Shown: one piece after another, positions 19,080 to 28,163 of the stretch | Position numbering within the stretch: the first letter of the stretch is position 1 | Layout of the letters: each line of letters starts with the position of its first letter | Assembly: GCF_050303215.1 (NCBI RefSeq) | Contig: NZ_JBNLBH010000106.1 | Coordinates: 62,001-126,000 of the forward strand | Direction of reading: 5' to 3' | Origin: Haliangium sp050303215 | GTDB lineage: Bacteria > Myxococcota_A > Polyangia > Haliangiales > Haliangiaceae | DNA: 64,000 nucleotides | Made by a program: the position numbers and the translations under genes | Notes under the pieces: generated by a model | Seen by the model: the letters and a program-made list of their open reading frames with translations, nothing else | Database searches by the model: none | What the model was told of the DNA's origin: nothing

Positions 19080-20561
19080 ATGGTGGAAGACATCGACATT
19101 CGCCCCGATCGTTATTACGACTCCATCCGGCTCATGCAGGCCACGGCCGCCATGCGGGCCGTGGACGGCGTGGAGGACGCGGTGGCGGTGATGGCCGGCC
19201 CGGCTGGGCGCGGCTTCCTGGCCGATCTGGGCTTCGTTCTCGACGACGCCGGCGCCGGGCCCGGCGATCTGGTGGTGGCGGTGCGGTGCCGTGACGAGGC
19301 CGCGCGTGCGGCCGCGCATCAAGCCTTGGCCGACAACCTGTCCGGTACCGGCGCGGGAGCGGCCATCCTCTCCGGTGGCGGGGGTCTGGGCCAGGTTCGT
19401 CCGCACACGGTGTCGTCGGCCGCGCGCATGCGCCGGGCCGACATCGCCCTGATCTCGGTTCCGGGCGAGCACGCCTTCGTCGAGGCCATGGACGCGCTTC
19501 GGGCCGGCCTGCACGTGATGCTGTTCAGCGACAACCTGTCCGTGGACGAGGAGGTCATGCTCAAGCACGAGGCCCGGCGTCGGGATCGCCTGGTGATGGG
19601 CCCCGACTGCGGCACGGCGATCGTGGGCGGCGTGGGCCTGGGCTTCGCCAACGCGGTCGAGCTCGGCCCGGTGAGCCTGGTCGGGGCCTCGGGCACGGGC
19701 ATACAGCAGCTCTGCTGCCTGCTCGACTCGGCCGGGGTGGGGGTGCGTCACGCCCTCGGCACCGGTGGCCGCGATCTGTCGGCCGAGGTCGGCGGAGTGT
19801 CGACCTTGCAGGCGCTGGCGGCCCTCGACCGCGACCCCGGCACCGAGCTCATCGCGCTGGTGTCCAAGCCCCCCGACCCGGAGGTGGCCGCGCGCATCGA
19901 GGCCGCCGCCCGCGACGCCGCGACCCCGGTCGTGACCGCATTCCTGGGCACCGCCGAGCGCACCCTGGAGGACGCCGCATGCGAGCTGGTGCGGACGCTG
20001 GCGCGGATCCAGGGCGGCGAGGCGGCCGCACCCAGCTTCCCCTTCGTGACCGCCTCCGCCCAGCCCCGGCCGGGCACCCTGCGAGGCCTGTTCGCGGGCG
20101 GCAGCCTGTGCGCCGAGGCCCGGGCCCTGGTCGCGGCCGCTCTGGGCGCGGACCCGGTGGAGATCTCGGACCACACCGGCGACGGGCCCGTGCTCATCGA
20201 CTACGGCGCCGACGCCTTCACCCGCGGTCGTGGCCATCCCATGATCGACCAGCGGGTTCGGCTCGACCGGATGGCCGCCGCCATCGACGACCCGGCGGTG
20301 GGCGTGCTGCTGCTCGACGTGGTCCTGGGATATGGCGCCCACCCCGACCCGGCGTCCGAGCTCGCACCGGTGGTGGCCCGGGCGACCGGCCGAGGCTTGG
20401 CCGTCGTGGTGTCCCTGTGCGGCACCGAGCGTGACCCCCAGGGCCGCGCGCGCCAGGAAGAAGTCCTGCACCGGGCCGGAGCCTCGGTGTTCGCGTCCAA
20501 CGCGGCTGCGGCGCGACACGCCGCCTCGCTGATCGAACCGACCTCGGAGGAGGCCCAATGA
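19080..20561 (+). CDS. fdrA: FdrA family protein (AllF-like, acyl-CoA-synthetase fold)
   Basis: A 493-residue protein of the FdrA family, related to succinyl-CoA synthetase alpha subunits. Visible are RPDRYYDSIRLMQ at the N-terminus, the MGPDCGTAIVGGVGLGFAN segment and a nucleotide/CoA-type loop VGASGTGIQQL. E. coli FdrA (555 aa), renamed AllF, is one of three proteins (AllFGH) that make oxamate carbamoyltransferase activity in allantoin breakdown. Here it sits 54 bp after the ring-opening amidohydrolase and overlaps the next gene by 4 bp (ATGA), so translation is probably coupled. A carbamoyl-transfer role in this operon is inference from family and context. Confidence 0.87.
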   Translation: MVEDIDIRPDRYYDSIRLMQATAAMRAVDGVEDAVAVMAGPAGRGFLADLGFVLDDAGAGPGDLVVAVRCRDEAARAAAHQALADNLSGTGAGAAILSGGGGLGQVRPHTVSSAARMRRADIALISVPGEHAFVEAMDALRAGLHVMLFSDNLSVDEEVMLKHEARRRDRLVMGPDCGTAIVGGVGLGFANAVELGPVSLVGASGTGIQQLCCLLDSAGVGVRHALGTGGRDLSAEVGGVSTLQALAALDRDPGTELIALVSKPPDPEVAARIEAAARDAATPVVTAFLGTAERTLEDAACELVRTLARIQGGEAAAPSFPFVTASAQPRPGTLRGLFAGGSLCAEARALVAAALGADPVEISDHTGDGPVLIDYGADAFTRGRGHPMIDQRVRLDRMAAAIDDPAVGVLLLDVVLGYGAHPDPASELAPVVARATGRGLAVVVSLCGTERDPQGRARQEEVLHRAGASVFASNAAAARHAASLIEPTSEEAQ

Positions 20562-21961
20562 GCGCCCTCGACGACCTGCTCACCCGCCCGCCCGTGATCG
20601 TGGCTGCGGGCGCCGACGCCCTCGCCGACGCCTTGGTCGCCCAGGGCGTCGACGTCACCACCGTGGACTGGCGCCCGCCGGTGGCCGCGCCCGCGGCCGT
20701 GGCCGCTCTGGCTGCGGAGCCGCGGGTCCAGGAGGCCAACCAGGAGGCCCTGGCCCGGATCCTGGCGGTGCGGCCCGAGGTGGTGGACGTCGTGCCCGCG
20801 CACCAGGTCATGCCCGCCCTCGACGAGCGCACCTTCTTCCACGCCGGCCCGCCCGTGACCTGGGACAGCGCATCGGGACCGCTTCGGGGCGCCATCATCG
20901 GCGCGCTCATCTACGAGGGTCAGGCCACCAGCCCGGAGGCCGCGGAGGCGCTCGCGGCTTCGGGCGAGGTCCGGCTCGAACCCTGCCATCACCACAACGC
21001 GGTCGGCCCCATGGCGGGCGTGATCAGCCGCTCCATGCCGGTGTACGTGGTCCGCGACCGGGCCGGCGACGGGGTCGCCTACGCCACCCTCAACGAGGGC
21101 CTGGGCAAGGTGCTGCGCTACGGCGCCTTCGGGCCCGAGGTCATCGACCGCCTGCGCTGGATGCAGCGGGTGTTGGGCCCGGTGGTGGGCGCGGCCCTGC
21201 GTCGGGGCGGCCCGGTCGATCTGATGGCCCTCATCGCCAACGCCCTGCAGATGGGCGACGACGGCCACAACCGCAACCGCGCCGGCACCTCGATGTTCGC
21301 GCGCGCGGTTGGACCCAGCCTGATCGAGGCCGACGAGCTGCCGAGTTCGGATCGGGCCGCGGCCTTCCGCTTCATCGACGGCAACGACCACACCGTGCTC
21401 AACCTGGTCATGGCTGCGGCCAAGCTCATGGTGTCCGCGGCCGCGCACGTGCCCGGGTCCAGCCTGGTGGTGACCATGGCCCGCAACGGGACCGAGTTCG
21501 GGGTACGCCTGGCCGGCACCGGCGAGCGCTGGTTCACGGCCCCGGCGCCGGTGGTGGACGGGCTCTACCTGGGCTCGTACACGGCCGCCGACGCCAATCC
21601 CGACATCGGCGACTCGGCCATCACCGAGACCGTCGGCCTGGGCGGGTTCTCGATGGCGGCCTCGCCGGCCATCGTCGGGGTCGTCGGCGGCAGCGCCGCG
21701 GGCGCGATCGAGCGCACCCTGGCCATGTACGAGATCACGCTCACCGAGCACCCCAGCTTCCAGATCCCGATCTTGGAGTCGCGCGGGGTGCCCTTTGGCA
21801 TCGACGCCACCCGGGTGGTGCGCACCGGCCTGCGCCCGCAGATCAACACCGGGCTGGCCGGGCGCGTACCCGGCACCGGCATGGTCGGCGCCGGCCTGGT
21901 CGAGGCGCCCATGGCCTGCTTCGTCCAGGCGGTCGAAGCCCTGGCCGAAGCGCTGCGCTGA
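20558..21961 (+). CDS. DUF1116 family protein (YlbE/AllG-like)
   Basis: 467 residues matching DUF1116: CHHHNAVGPMAGVIS, LNEGLGKVLRYG, QMGDDGHNRNRAGTS and an ATGTGERWFTAPA-like stretch are family-typical. The ATG overlaps the fdrA stop (ATGA) behind ggaggagg, so the two products are probably made in stoichiometric amounts. In E. coli the homologue (YlbE, AllG) works with FdrA and the DUF2877 protein YlbF (AllH). No DUF2877 gene is present here, so the complex would be two-part or would borrow a distant subunit. It is convergent with the Cys-rich peptide gene. Confidence 0.85.
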   Translation: MSALDDLLTRPPVIVAAGADALADALVAQGVDVTTVDWRPPVAAPAAVAALAAEPRVQEANQEALARILAVRPEVVDVVPAHQVMPALDERTFFHAGPPVTWDSASGPLRGAIIGALIYEGQATSPEAAEALAASGEVRLEPCHHHNAVGPMAGVISRSMPVYVVRDRAGDGVAYATLNEGLGKVLRYGAFGPEVIDRLRWMQRVLGPVVGAALRRGGPVDLMALIANALQMGDDGHNRNRAGTSMFARAVGPSLIEADELPSSDRAAAFRFIDGNDHTVLNLVMAAAKLMVSAAAHVPGSSLVVTMARNGTEFGVRLAGTGERWFTAPAPVVDGLYLGSYTAADANPDIGDSAITETVGLGGFSMAASPAIVGVVGGSAAGAIERTLAMYEITLTEHPSFQIPILESRGVPFGIDATRVVRTGLRPQINTGLAGRVPGTGMVGAGLVEAPMACFVQAVEALAEALR

Positions 21962-22009
21962 CGGACTGTGGAGCCGCCTGCGGGGAGAGCTCACCCGCGG
22001 CGGGTCGGC

Positions 22010-22348
22010 TCAGCCCAGGCAGAGGCAGCAGTTGTTCTCGCACACGCCGAAGATGGCCGAGCCGCAGTAGTTCTCGCACTGGCTGTCTTGCCAGCAGCGG
22101 GGGGCGCCATAGGGGCACTGCCCGGCGGCGGCATCGGGGAGGACCTCATCCTGGACCTGCTCCAGGGCCTCCGGGGCCACGCACTCGTTCACACCGTCCT
22201 GAGCTTCCATCCAGGTGTCGGCCTCCACGTTCACGCTCTCGAGAGCGACGGAGGTGTCGTCACCGAAGGAGATCCCGGCCGTGAGCGTGAGGCCGAGCGC
22301 GGTGAGCAGGATCCGACAGAGCAGCGAGGGAAGGGGACGAGTGCGCAT
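22010..22348 (-). CDS. Small secreted cysteine-rich protein
   Basis: 112 residues from the ATG at 22348, which is preceded by aggagg at the correct distance. A Sec signal peptide (LLCRILLTALGLTLTAG) is followed by an acidic linker and a compact C-terminal module of about 35 residues with eight Cys. The spacing is roughly C-x6-C-x5-C-x3-C-x7-C-x3-C-C-x-C, including CENYCG and NNCCLC. An additional Cys lies upstream in NECVAPE. The density suggests a disulfide-knotted domain, as in knottins, defensins or small inhibitors. I cannot assign a family. An export-type peptide or protease inhibitor role is speculation; it is convergent with the DUF1116 gene and divergent from a protease gene. Confidence 0.72.
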   Translation of the reverse strand: MRTRPLPSLLCRILLTALGLTLTAGISFGDDTSVALESVNVEADTWMEAQDGVNECVAPEALEQVQDEVLPDAAAGQCPYGAPRCWQDSQCENYCGSAIFGVCENNCCLCLG

Positions 22349-22645
22349 GTGTGTGATGCCTCCTGATTGGCGAAAATGGCGCAAAAACGCGTATCGGAAC
22401 CTCAGTGTGAATTTCGTCACCCTGGGTTACAGGAGAGTGCGAGGAGCGAGGACCTGACGCACGAAGGTGCGCGGAGCCGTTGCCGAGCCCGGGCGGCGGG
22501 CGCGCCGCGGGCGCGGGCGGACGCGGTGTCGGGCCGGTGGTGCCCGGCGCGCGCTGCGGTCCTGCGCTATGCTGGGGAGGCTGCTTCGTGCGCGGCCGGG
22601 TCTGCCGGCAGCGACGCGACCCTCGCCATCGATGAAAGAGCCCCC

Positions 22646-24889
22646 ATGAGATCGCTTCTCTCCTGTCTTCCCTGTCTGGTGCTGGCGCTGGCCTGCAACG
22701 GCTCCGGACCACCGGCCAAGGCCGGCACCCCGGCGAGCCCCAGCGAGCCCGCCGGGTCGGCCGCGAAAGCGAGCGCCACGCCACAGACCCCGGCCGCGGC
22801 GCTGGTGGCCCACCTGCTCCAGACCGAGCACCTGCGCCGCCTCGAGCTCGACGACGAGGTCTCGCGCGAGGCCTTTGCGAGCTACCTCGACATGCTCGAC
22901 CCCAGCAAGGCCTTTTTGCTGCAGAGCGACGTCGACCGGCTGTCGCGCCACGCCGCCGAGATGGATGATCAAATGGAGAGCGGTCGCCTGGAGCTGGCCC
23001 GCGAGGCCGCGCAGATCATGGACGGACGCCTGACCGTGGTCCGCAAGCTGGTCGAGGGCATCTTGTCCAAGCCGCTCGACCTGAGCGACGACGAGCGCTT
23101 CGAGACCGATCCCGAAAAACGCAGCTTCTGCACCACCGAAGCCGAGCTGGCCGAGCGCTGGCGCAAGCAGCTCGAGTTCGAGATCTTGTCGCGGCTGGCG
23201 CGCATGGACGAGATGGCCGAGGCGCGGGCCAAGCTCGCAGAGGGTCACGCCGACGCGCTCGAAGAGATCCCCGACACCGCCGAGGGTCGCGAGGCCAAGG
23301 CCCGGGCTGACATGGCCACCGCCTACGATGCCCGCTTCGCCCGGCTCATGCAGACCGAGCCCATCGACCAGGCGCAGGTGTTCCTCAACGCCGTGGCCGG
23401 GATCTACGACCCCCACACCATGTATCTGGCGCCCATCAGCAAAGAGAACTTCGACATCCAGATGAGCGGCTCACTGGAAGGCATTGGCGCGCTGCTGCGC
23501 GAGGACGATCACTACATCGAGGTGCAAGAGATCGTGCCCGGCAGCGCGAGCTGGCGACAGGGAGAGCTCGAGGCCGGCGACACCATCCTGGCCGTGGCCG
23601 AGGGCAACGGCAAGCCCGTCGACGTGGTGGACATGCGCATCAACGACGTGGTCAAGCGCATCCGCGGCAAGAAGGGCACGGTCGTGACCCTCACCGTCAA
23701 GAAGCCCGACGACACCATCAAGGTCATCTCCATCACCCGTGACGTGGTGGAGGTGGAGGCGACCTACGCCAAGGGCGGCGTGCTCGAGCACCCGGCCGTT
23801 TCCGGCCCGGTCGGTTACATCTACGTGCCCAGCTTCTACGGCAACACTCGGAGTCAGCGCGGGGCCACCCCCGAGCGCAACAGCGCCGGCGACGTCCGGG
23901 TGCTGCTCGATCGCTTCAGCGAGCAGGGGCTGGGCGCGGTCATCCTCGACCTGCGTGGCAACGGCGGCGGCCTGCTCGACGACGCCCGGGTGATGGCGGG
24001 GCTGTTCATCGAAGAGGGCCCGATCGTGCAGATCCAAGACGCGGCCGGGCGCGGCCAGGCCCTGAGCGACGATGACCCCGCGGTGGCTTTCCGCGGCGAC
24101 GTCATCGTGCTGGTCGATCGCTTCAGCGCCTCGGCGTCCGAAATCGTGGCCGCGGCGCTTCAGGACTACGGCCGAGCGCTGGTGGTGGGCACCTCGGCGA
24201 CCCACGGCAAGGGCACCGTGCAGATGCTGGTCGACCTCGATCAACTCGCGCGCCACGGCGCGGTCGAGAGCGACGAAGGCATGGGCGTGCTCAAGCTGAC
24301 CCGACAGCAGTTCTTCCGCGTGACCGGCGCATCCACCCAGCTCCGCGGGGTGGTGCCCGACGTGCTCCTGCCCGACCCGACGGCCTACATCGAGTCCGGC
24401 GAGCGCTCCCTCGACCACGCCATTCCGTGGAGCCAGGTCGACGCCCTGCCATTCGAACGCTGGCCGGCGCAGCGCTGGGACCCGGCCACCCTGACCCAGC
24501 GCAGCCAGGCCCGCCAGGCCCAGAACCAGACCTTCGCCCGCATCGCCAAGCGGGTGGCCCTGATCGAGGCCCGTCGCGACGACACCGTCGTACCCCTTGC
24601 CCGTGCGACCTGGCAGGCCGAGCGCAAGCGCGACAAAGCCGCGCTCGAGGCCCTGGACGAGCCCGACGAGCAGCCGGCGCTGTTCCAGGTCGATGTCGTG
24701 GACTACGACGGTGCGTCCACCGTGGGCGTGCGCCCCAACCCCCACAGCCGGGCCAAACCCGGCGCCGACGCCGACCCCAAGGCTGCAAGCGACGAGCGCT
24801 GGAGCGACAGCGTGAGCCGCGACCCGTGGCTCGCGGAGGCGCTGCTCATCCTGCGCGACATGCGCGCGCCCGCGGCCGCGGCGCGTTGA
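22646..24889 (+). CDS. prc: C-terminal (tail-specific) processing protease, S41 family, Prc type
   Basis: A 747-residue predicted lipoprotein (lipobox LALAC) starting at the ATG at 22646; the longer in-frame extension lacks coding character. The order matches Prc/Tsp: an N-terminal helical domain (FASYLDMLDPSKAFLL), a PDZ domain around LLREDDHYIEVQEIVPGSAS, the S41 core with LDLRGNGGG, a nucleophile Ser in FSASASEI and the general-base Lys in HGKGTVQ, then a C-terminal DUF3340-like part. It acts in the periplasm on C-terminal tails of proteins. It has 747 residues against about 680 in E. coli. It is a single gene, with a hairpin at its 3' end. Confidence 0.92.
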   Translation: MRSLLSCLPCLVLALACNGSGPPAKAGTPASPSEPAGSAAKASATPQTPAAALVAHLLQTEHLRRLELDDEVSREAFASYLDMLDPSKAFLLQSDVDRLSRHAAEMDDQMESGRLELAREAAQIMDGRLTVVRKLVEGILSKPLDLSDDERFETDPEKRSFCTTEAELAERWRKQLEFEILSRLARMDEMAEARAKLAEGHADALEEIPDTAEGREAKARADMATAYDARFARLMQTEPIDQAQVFLNAVAGIYDPHTMYLAPISKENFDIQMSGSLEGIGALLREDDHYIEVQEIVPGSASWRQGELEAGDTILAVAEGNGKPVDVVDMRINDVVKRIRGKKGTVVTLTVKKPDDTIKVISITRDVVEVEATYAKGGVLEHPAVSGPVGYIYVPSFYGNTRSQRGATPERNSAGDVRVLLDRFSEQGLGAVILDLRGNGGGLLDDARVMAGLFIEEGPIVQIQDAAGRGQALSDDDPAVAFRGDVIVLVDRFSASASEIVAAALQDYGRALVVGTSATHGKGTVQMLVDLDQLARHGAVESDEGMGVLKLTRQQFFRVTGASTQLRGVVPDVLLPDPTAYIESGERSLDHAIPWSQVDALPFERWPAQRWDPATLTQRSQARQAQNQTFARIAKRVALIEARRDDTVVPLARATWQAERKRDKAALEALDEPDEQPALFQVDVVDYDGASTVGVRPNPHSRAKPGADADPKAASDERWSDSVSRDPWLAEALLILRDMRAPAAAAR

Positions 24890-24899
24890 GCATCGAGGC

Positions 24900-24924
24900 A
24901 GCCGGGCCGCAGCGGTTCCCGGCT
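24900..24924. terminator. Hairpin between convergent genes
   Basis: A 7-bp stem, AGCCGGG (24900-24906) with CCCGGCT (24918-24924), between the prc stop and the convergent gene, whose stop codon it overlaps. There is no T-run, so its terminator strength is uncertain. Confidence 0.4.
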
Positions 24925-26146
24925 ACTCGACCGCGGCCGCGATCACCTCGTCGTCGGTGAGCAGCCGCGACGACTGCTTGGCGAGCCGGAACACGCGGGT
25001 CACGCGCTCGTCCGTGGCCTCCACGCCGTGCTTCTCCAGCACCCAGATGATGTTGGACTTGCCCGACATCGGCCCGACCGTGATCTGCTGCTCCAGCCCG
25101 AACCAGTCTGCGGGCACGCCCGAATAGACCCGATTGGCGAGCCAGCCATCGTCCATGCGGAAGGCCTTGATCACGGCCGCCGCGTGCACCCCGGTGGCGG
25201 TCTCGAAGGCATCGACCCCGAAAACCGGATAATTGGCCGGGATCGGCACGTCCACCGCTTCGGACGCGAGCCGCATGTACTCCCCCAGCCGGTGCAGGTC
25301 GCGTTCGATCCAGCCCATCAGCTTGAGGTTGACCAGCAGCAGGTCCATCTCGACATTGCCCGTGCGTTCGCCTACCCCCATGGCGCTGCCGTGGATGCGC
25401 GTGGCCCCGGCCTCGACCGCCGCGATCGCGTTGGCCAGGCCCAGCCCGCGGTCGCGGTGCCCGTGCCAATCGATGCCCACGTCCACGCCGGCCGCGGCCC
25501 CCAGCTCGGAGACCACCTCCTTGACGAAGCCGATGAGCCGCCGCACCCCCGACGGGGTCGCGTGGCCGCAGGTATCGCACACACAGATCCGGCGCGCGCC
25601 GGCCTCGACCGCCGCGGAGTACAGGGCGCGCAGGTGCTCAGGCCGGGCCCGGGTGGTGTCTTCGGTGACGAACATGCTCGGCAGCCCTTCGGCCGCGCAG
25701 AACCCGATGGCCTCGCGCACCAGCCCCAGCATCCGGTCGAGGGACCAACCCTCGGCGTACTGGCGGATCGCGCTGGATCCGATGAATGCGCACACCTCGA
25801 TGGGGGCGCCCATCTCCTGCGAGATCTGGGCGGCCGGGGCGATGTCGCTGATCACGGTGCGGCAGGCCACGTTGGGCGTGATCTTCATGCTCAGCATCTC
25901 GCGACACAGCGTCCGCACGTGCTCCGTGGCCCGGGCGCTGGCCCCGGGCAGCCCGACATTGGCGGTATCGATGCCGAGATCGTTCATGAGCGCGATCAGG
26001 GCCAGCTTGCGGTCGATCGTCGGGTCTCGCGCTGAGGGGCTCTGCAGCCCATCGCGCAAGGTCTCGTCATTGAGCTGAACCGCGAACCCCGGCGCAGGGT
26101 CATGGTTCCAGTCGTGGATCAGGGATTCATGGGTAGGATCGTCCAT
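24923..26146 (-). CDS. DRE-TIM metallolyase, LeuA/homocitrate-synthase/HMG-CoA-lyase superfamily
   Basis: A 407-residue pyruvate-carboxyltransferase-domain enzyme. The metal/active-site signature is NDETLRDGLQSP near the N-terminus, with DWHGHRDRGLGLAN supplying the HxH metal ligands and HGSAMGVGERTGNVEMDL matching the GxGERxGN loop of isopropylmalate and homocitrate synthases. The start is the ATG at 26146 behind gggag rather than the ATG at 26170. The short C-terminus lacks a LeuA regulatory domain. The reaction would be a Claisen condensation or retro-aldol on acyl-CoA. The actual substrate is unknown, and no leu or lys genes are nearby. Confidence 0.85.
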   Translation of the reverse strand: MDDPTHESLIHDWNHDPAPGFAVQLNDETLRDGLQSPSARDPTIDRKLALIALMNDLGIDTANVGLPGASARATEHVRTLCREMLSMKITPNVACRTVISDIAPAAQISQEMGAPIEVCAFIGSSAIRQYAEGWSLDRMLGLVREAIGFCAAEGLPSMFVTEDTTRARPEHLRALYSAAVEAGARRICVCDTCGHATPSGVRRLIGFVKEVVSELGAAAGVDVGIDWHGHRDRGLGLANAIAAVEAGATRIHGSAMGVGERTGNVEMDLLLVNLKLMGWIERDLHRLGEYMRLASEAVDVPIPANYPVFGVDAFETATGVHAAAVIKAFRMDDGWLANRVYSGVPADWFGLEQQITVGPMSGKSNIIWVLEKHGVEATDERVTRVFRLAKQSSRLLTDDEVIAAAVE

Positions 26147-26364
26147 CTGTCGGCTCCCATAGTACCCCATGCGCGCAGAGCGAGAAGTGGATTCATGCCG
26201 GTCCCAAGCCGCGCTGCGTCATTGCGGGGTCCGCACCGACAACGCCAACCGCACAGCCCTCGGATCTGGGAGAAGTTCTGTTTCAATGCACTCTGACTCG
26301 GCCACCGAGCGGCCGGCGCTGTCATCCGGTCTACGGTCCAGCGGTCGTGGTATAGAGATCAGCG

Positions 26365-26838
26365 ATGTCAATCGAACGTCCCGCCCTCGACCCCGCTGTC
26401 ATCGAACCCCGCACCAGCTCTGGCTATCCAGAGCCCTTCCGGTCGCGTGTACTTCCGCGCGAGAAGCGTGCGCTTGGAGACCCCGTCGGGCTGACCAAGG
26501 TAGGCATCAACCTGACCACCTTGCCACCGGGCAAGGAATCCTCGATGCGTCACTTCCACACCCACGAGGACGAGTTCGTGTACATCCTCGAAGGTGAGGT
26601 AGTGTTGAAGACCGACCGAGGAGAGCAGATCCTGCGCGCCGGCATGTGCGCCGGATTCCCGGCTGGGGTGGCCGATGGCCATCAGCTCATCAACCGCAGC
26701 GACCGTCCTGTGCGCTACCTCGAGGTCAGCAACCGCGACGCAGCGGACACGGCCGAATACCCGGACGTGGACCTGGCATACAGCAAGACGCCCGAAGGCG
26801 GCGCCGTGTTCGCGCACAAAGACGGCACCCCATACTGA
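26365..26838 (+). CDS. Cupin-domain protein
   Basis: A 157-residue single-domain cupin. The metal motif is visible as MRHFHTHEDEFVYILEG (H-x-H, E) and the second motif as AGFPAGVADGHQLIN. This kind of small cupin occurs as a metal-dependent isomerase/dioxygenase-like enzyme or a sensor, and nothing here decides. It is transcribed divergently from the DRE-TIM enzyme gene (218 bp gap) and convergently with the glycerate kinase gene. Confidence 0.85.
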   Translation: MSIERPALDPAVIEPRTSSGYPEPFRSRVLPREKRALGDPVGLTKVGINLTTLPPGKESSMRHFHTHEDEFVYILEGEVVLKTDRGEQILRAGMCAGFPAGVADGHQLINRSDRPVRYLEVSNRDAADTAEYPDVDLAYSKTPEGGAVFAHKDGTPY

Positions 26839-26877
26839 ACCTCGTATCTGCTGCGCCATCCGAGATGAGCATCGGCG

Positions 26878-28125
26878 TCAGCGCCGCCGAATCAAATACA
26901 GGTCAGCCAGGTTGTGGCCCGTATCGCGGCGCGGAAGCAGCGCATTCGCGACGGTCAGCGCGGCATGCACTGAGCGATCCCGCACTGCCGCGGCCGGGTC
27001 CACCCCAGCCGCGCGCAGCCGAGCCAGGGTACCCGCATCGACCACGGCCCCCATCGCCTCGGTAGGCCCATCGCGGCCGTCGGTACCGCAACACAGCACA
27101 TCGGCCTCGGTCCCGGCGCGCTCCAGCGCCAGCGCGGTAGCCACGGCCAGGTGCTGACAGCGACCGCCCGGCGGGGCGTCCGCGGGCAAGGTGACGGTGA
27201 CCTCGCCCCCGGCCACGAGCACGCTTCCGGGCGCCAGCGTCGAGGCCGCTGAGGCCAGCGCCTCGGCCGCGGCCTCGGCCTCGCCGGTCACGGCCTCGTC
27301 ATGGAGCACCGTGTTCACCCCCGCGCCCGTCGCCGCCGCGGTCACTGCGGCCAGGGCCGCGCGCCAATCCTGCAGCACCAGATGACTGGCGTTATCCACC
27401 CGGCTCGGACTCTCGCACAGCCAGCGCGCCGCCGGGTGGCCGCCGAGCCCGGCGTGGGCGAGCACTCGGCGGGCGTCGGCCACCGTCGTGGGATCCGCCG
27501 CGAACGGTCCCGAGCCGACCTCGACCTCGACCGGCGTCCCCGGTGTGGTCATGACGTCCGAAATCAGCCACACCGTGACCCGAGCTGGCGCCGCGGCCAG
27601 CGCCAGCCGGCCGCCTTTGATCCGCGACAAGTGCCGCCGCAGCAAATTGATCTGGCAGATATCGGCCCCACGACCCCACAGCGCCCGCACCAGGTCGCTC
27701 TGGCGGCCCAGCGCCAGCCCATGGGCCGGCAGCGCCATCAACGCAGAGGCACCCCCGCTGAGCAGTACCAGCAGATGATCGCCGTCGCGCAAGGCTCGGA
27801 CAAAGGCGCGCACTCGACGCCCGACCCGGACGCTGCGCCGGGACGGAAACGGATGATCCCCGCGCAGCCGGGTCAGCCCCCGATCACCCACGCCCACCGG
27901 CGCCGGCCCCACCAGCAGCCCGGGGATATCGGCACCGAAGCGCCGGCGCGCGGCCGACATCATGGGCCCGGCGGCCTTGCCCACGGCCAGCACCGCCGTT
28001 GGCGGCGACGCCAGCGCGGCCTCGGCCACGGCTCGTCCGGCGTCGAGTCGGGTCAGCGCCTGCGCCACCAGCCCCCACAGCGCGCGCCCATCACCGAGCG
28101 CGCTAGATTGGTCCCCGTCGCTCAT
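26878..28125 (-). CDS. Glycerate kinase type II (MOFRL family, GckA-like)
   Basis: A 415-residue protein with the two-domain MOFRL/DUF4147 layout: VLAVGKAAGPMMSAA near the N-terminus, LLSGGASALMALP, INLLRRHLSRIKGGRLA, LISDV and VEVGSGPFAADPTTV in the middle, and the C-terminal MOFRL part with LVAGGEVTVTL and CCGTDGRDGPTEAMGAVVD. It would phosphorylate D-glycerate to 2-phosphoglycerate in glyoxylate/serine-type metabolism. It lies 38 bp downstream of the giant lipoprotein gene on the same strand, probably by chance. A link to the FdrA-type carbamoyl pathway is possible only by analogy with allantoin catabolism. Confidence 0.87.
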   Translation of the reverse strand: MSDGDQSSALGDGRALWGLVAQALTRLDAGRAVAEAALASPPTAVLAVGKAAGPMMSAARRRFGADIPGLLVGPAPVGVGDRGLTRLRGDHPFPSRRSVRVGRRVRAFVRALRDGDHLLVLLSGGASALMALPAHGLALGRQSDLVRALWGRGADICQINLLRRHLSRIKGGRLALAAAPARVTVWLISDVMTTPGTPVEVEVGSGPFAADPTTVADARRVLAHAGLGGHPAARWLCESPSRVDNASHLVLQDWRAALAAVTAAATGAGVNTVLHDEAVTGEAEAAAEALASAASTLAPGSVLVAGGEVTVTLPADAPPGGRCQHLAVATALALERAGTEADVLCCGTDGRDGPTEAMGAVVDAGTLARLRAAGVDPAAAVRDRSVHAALTVANALLPRRDTGHNLADLYLIRRR

Positions 28126-28163
28126 GGTCCCCGCGTACAGCCGTCGCCCCGGCCCGTCACAGC

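Noticed and set aside
20201..21994. 597-codon minus-strand frame over DUF1116
   Set aside because: Shadow frame; the plus-strand gene has family motifs and a coupled start.
22367..24889. 840-codon version of the Prc protease
   Set aside because: The extra 93 codons precede a normal lipoprotein signal peptide at 22646 and lack a ribosome binding site.
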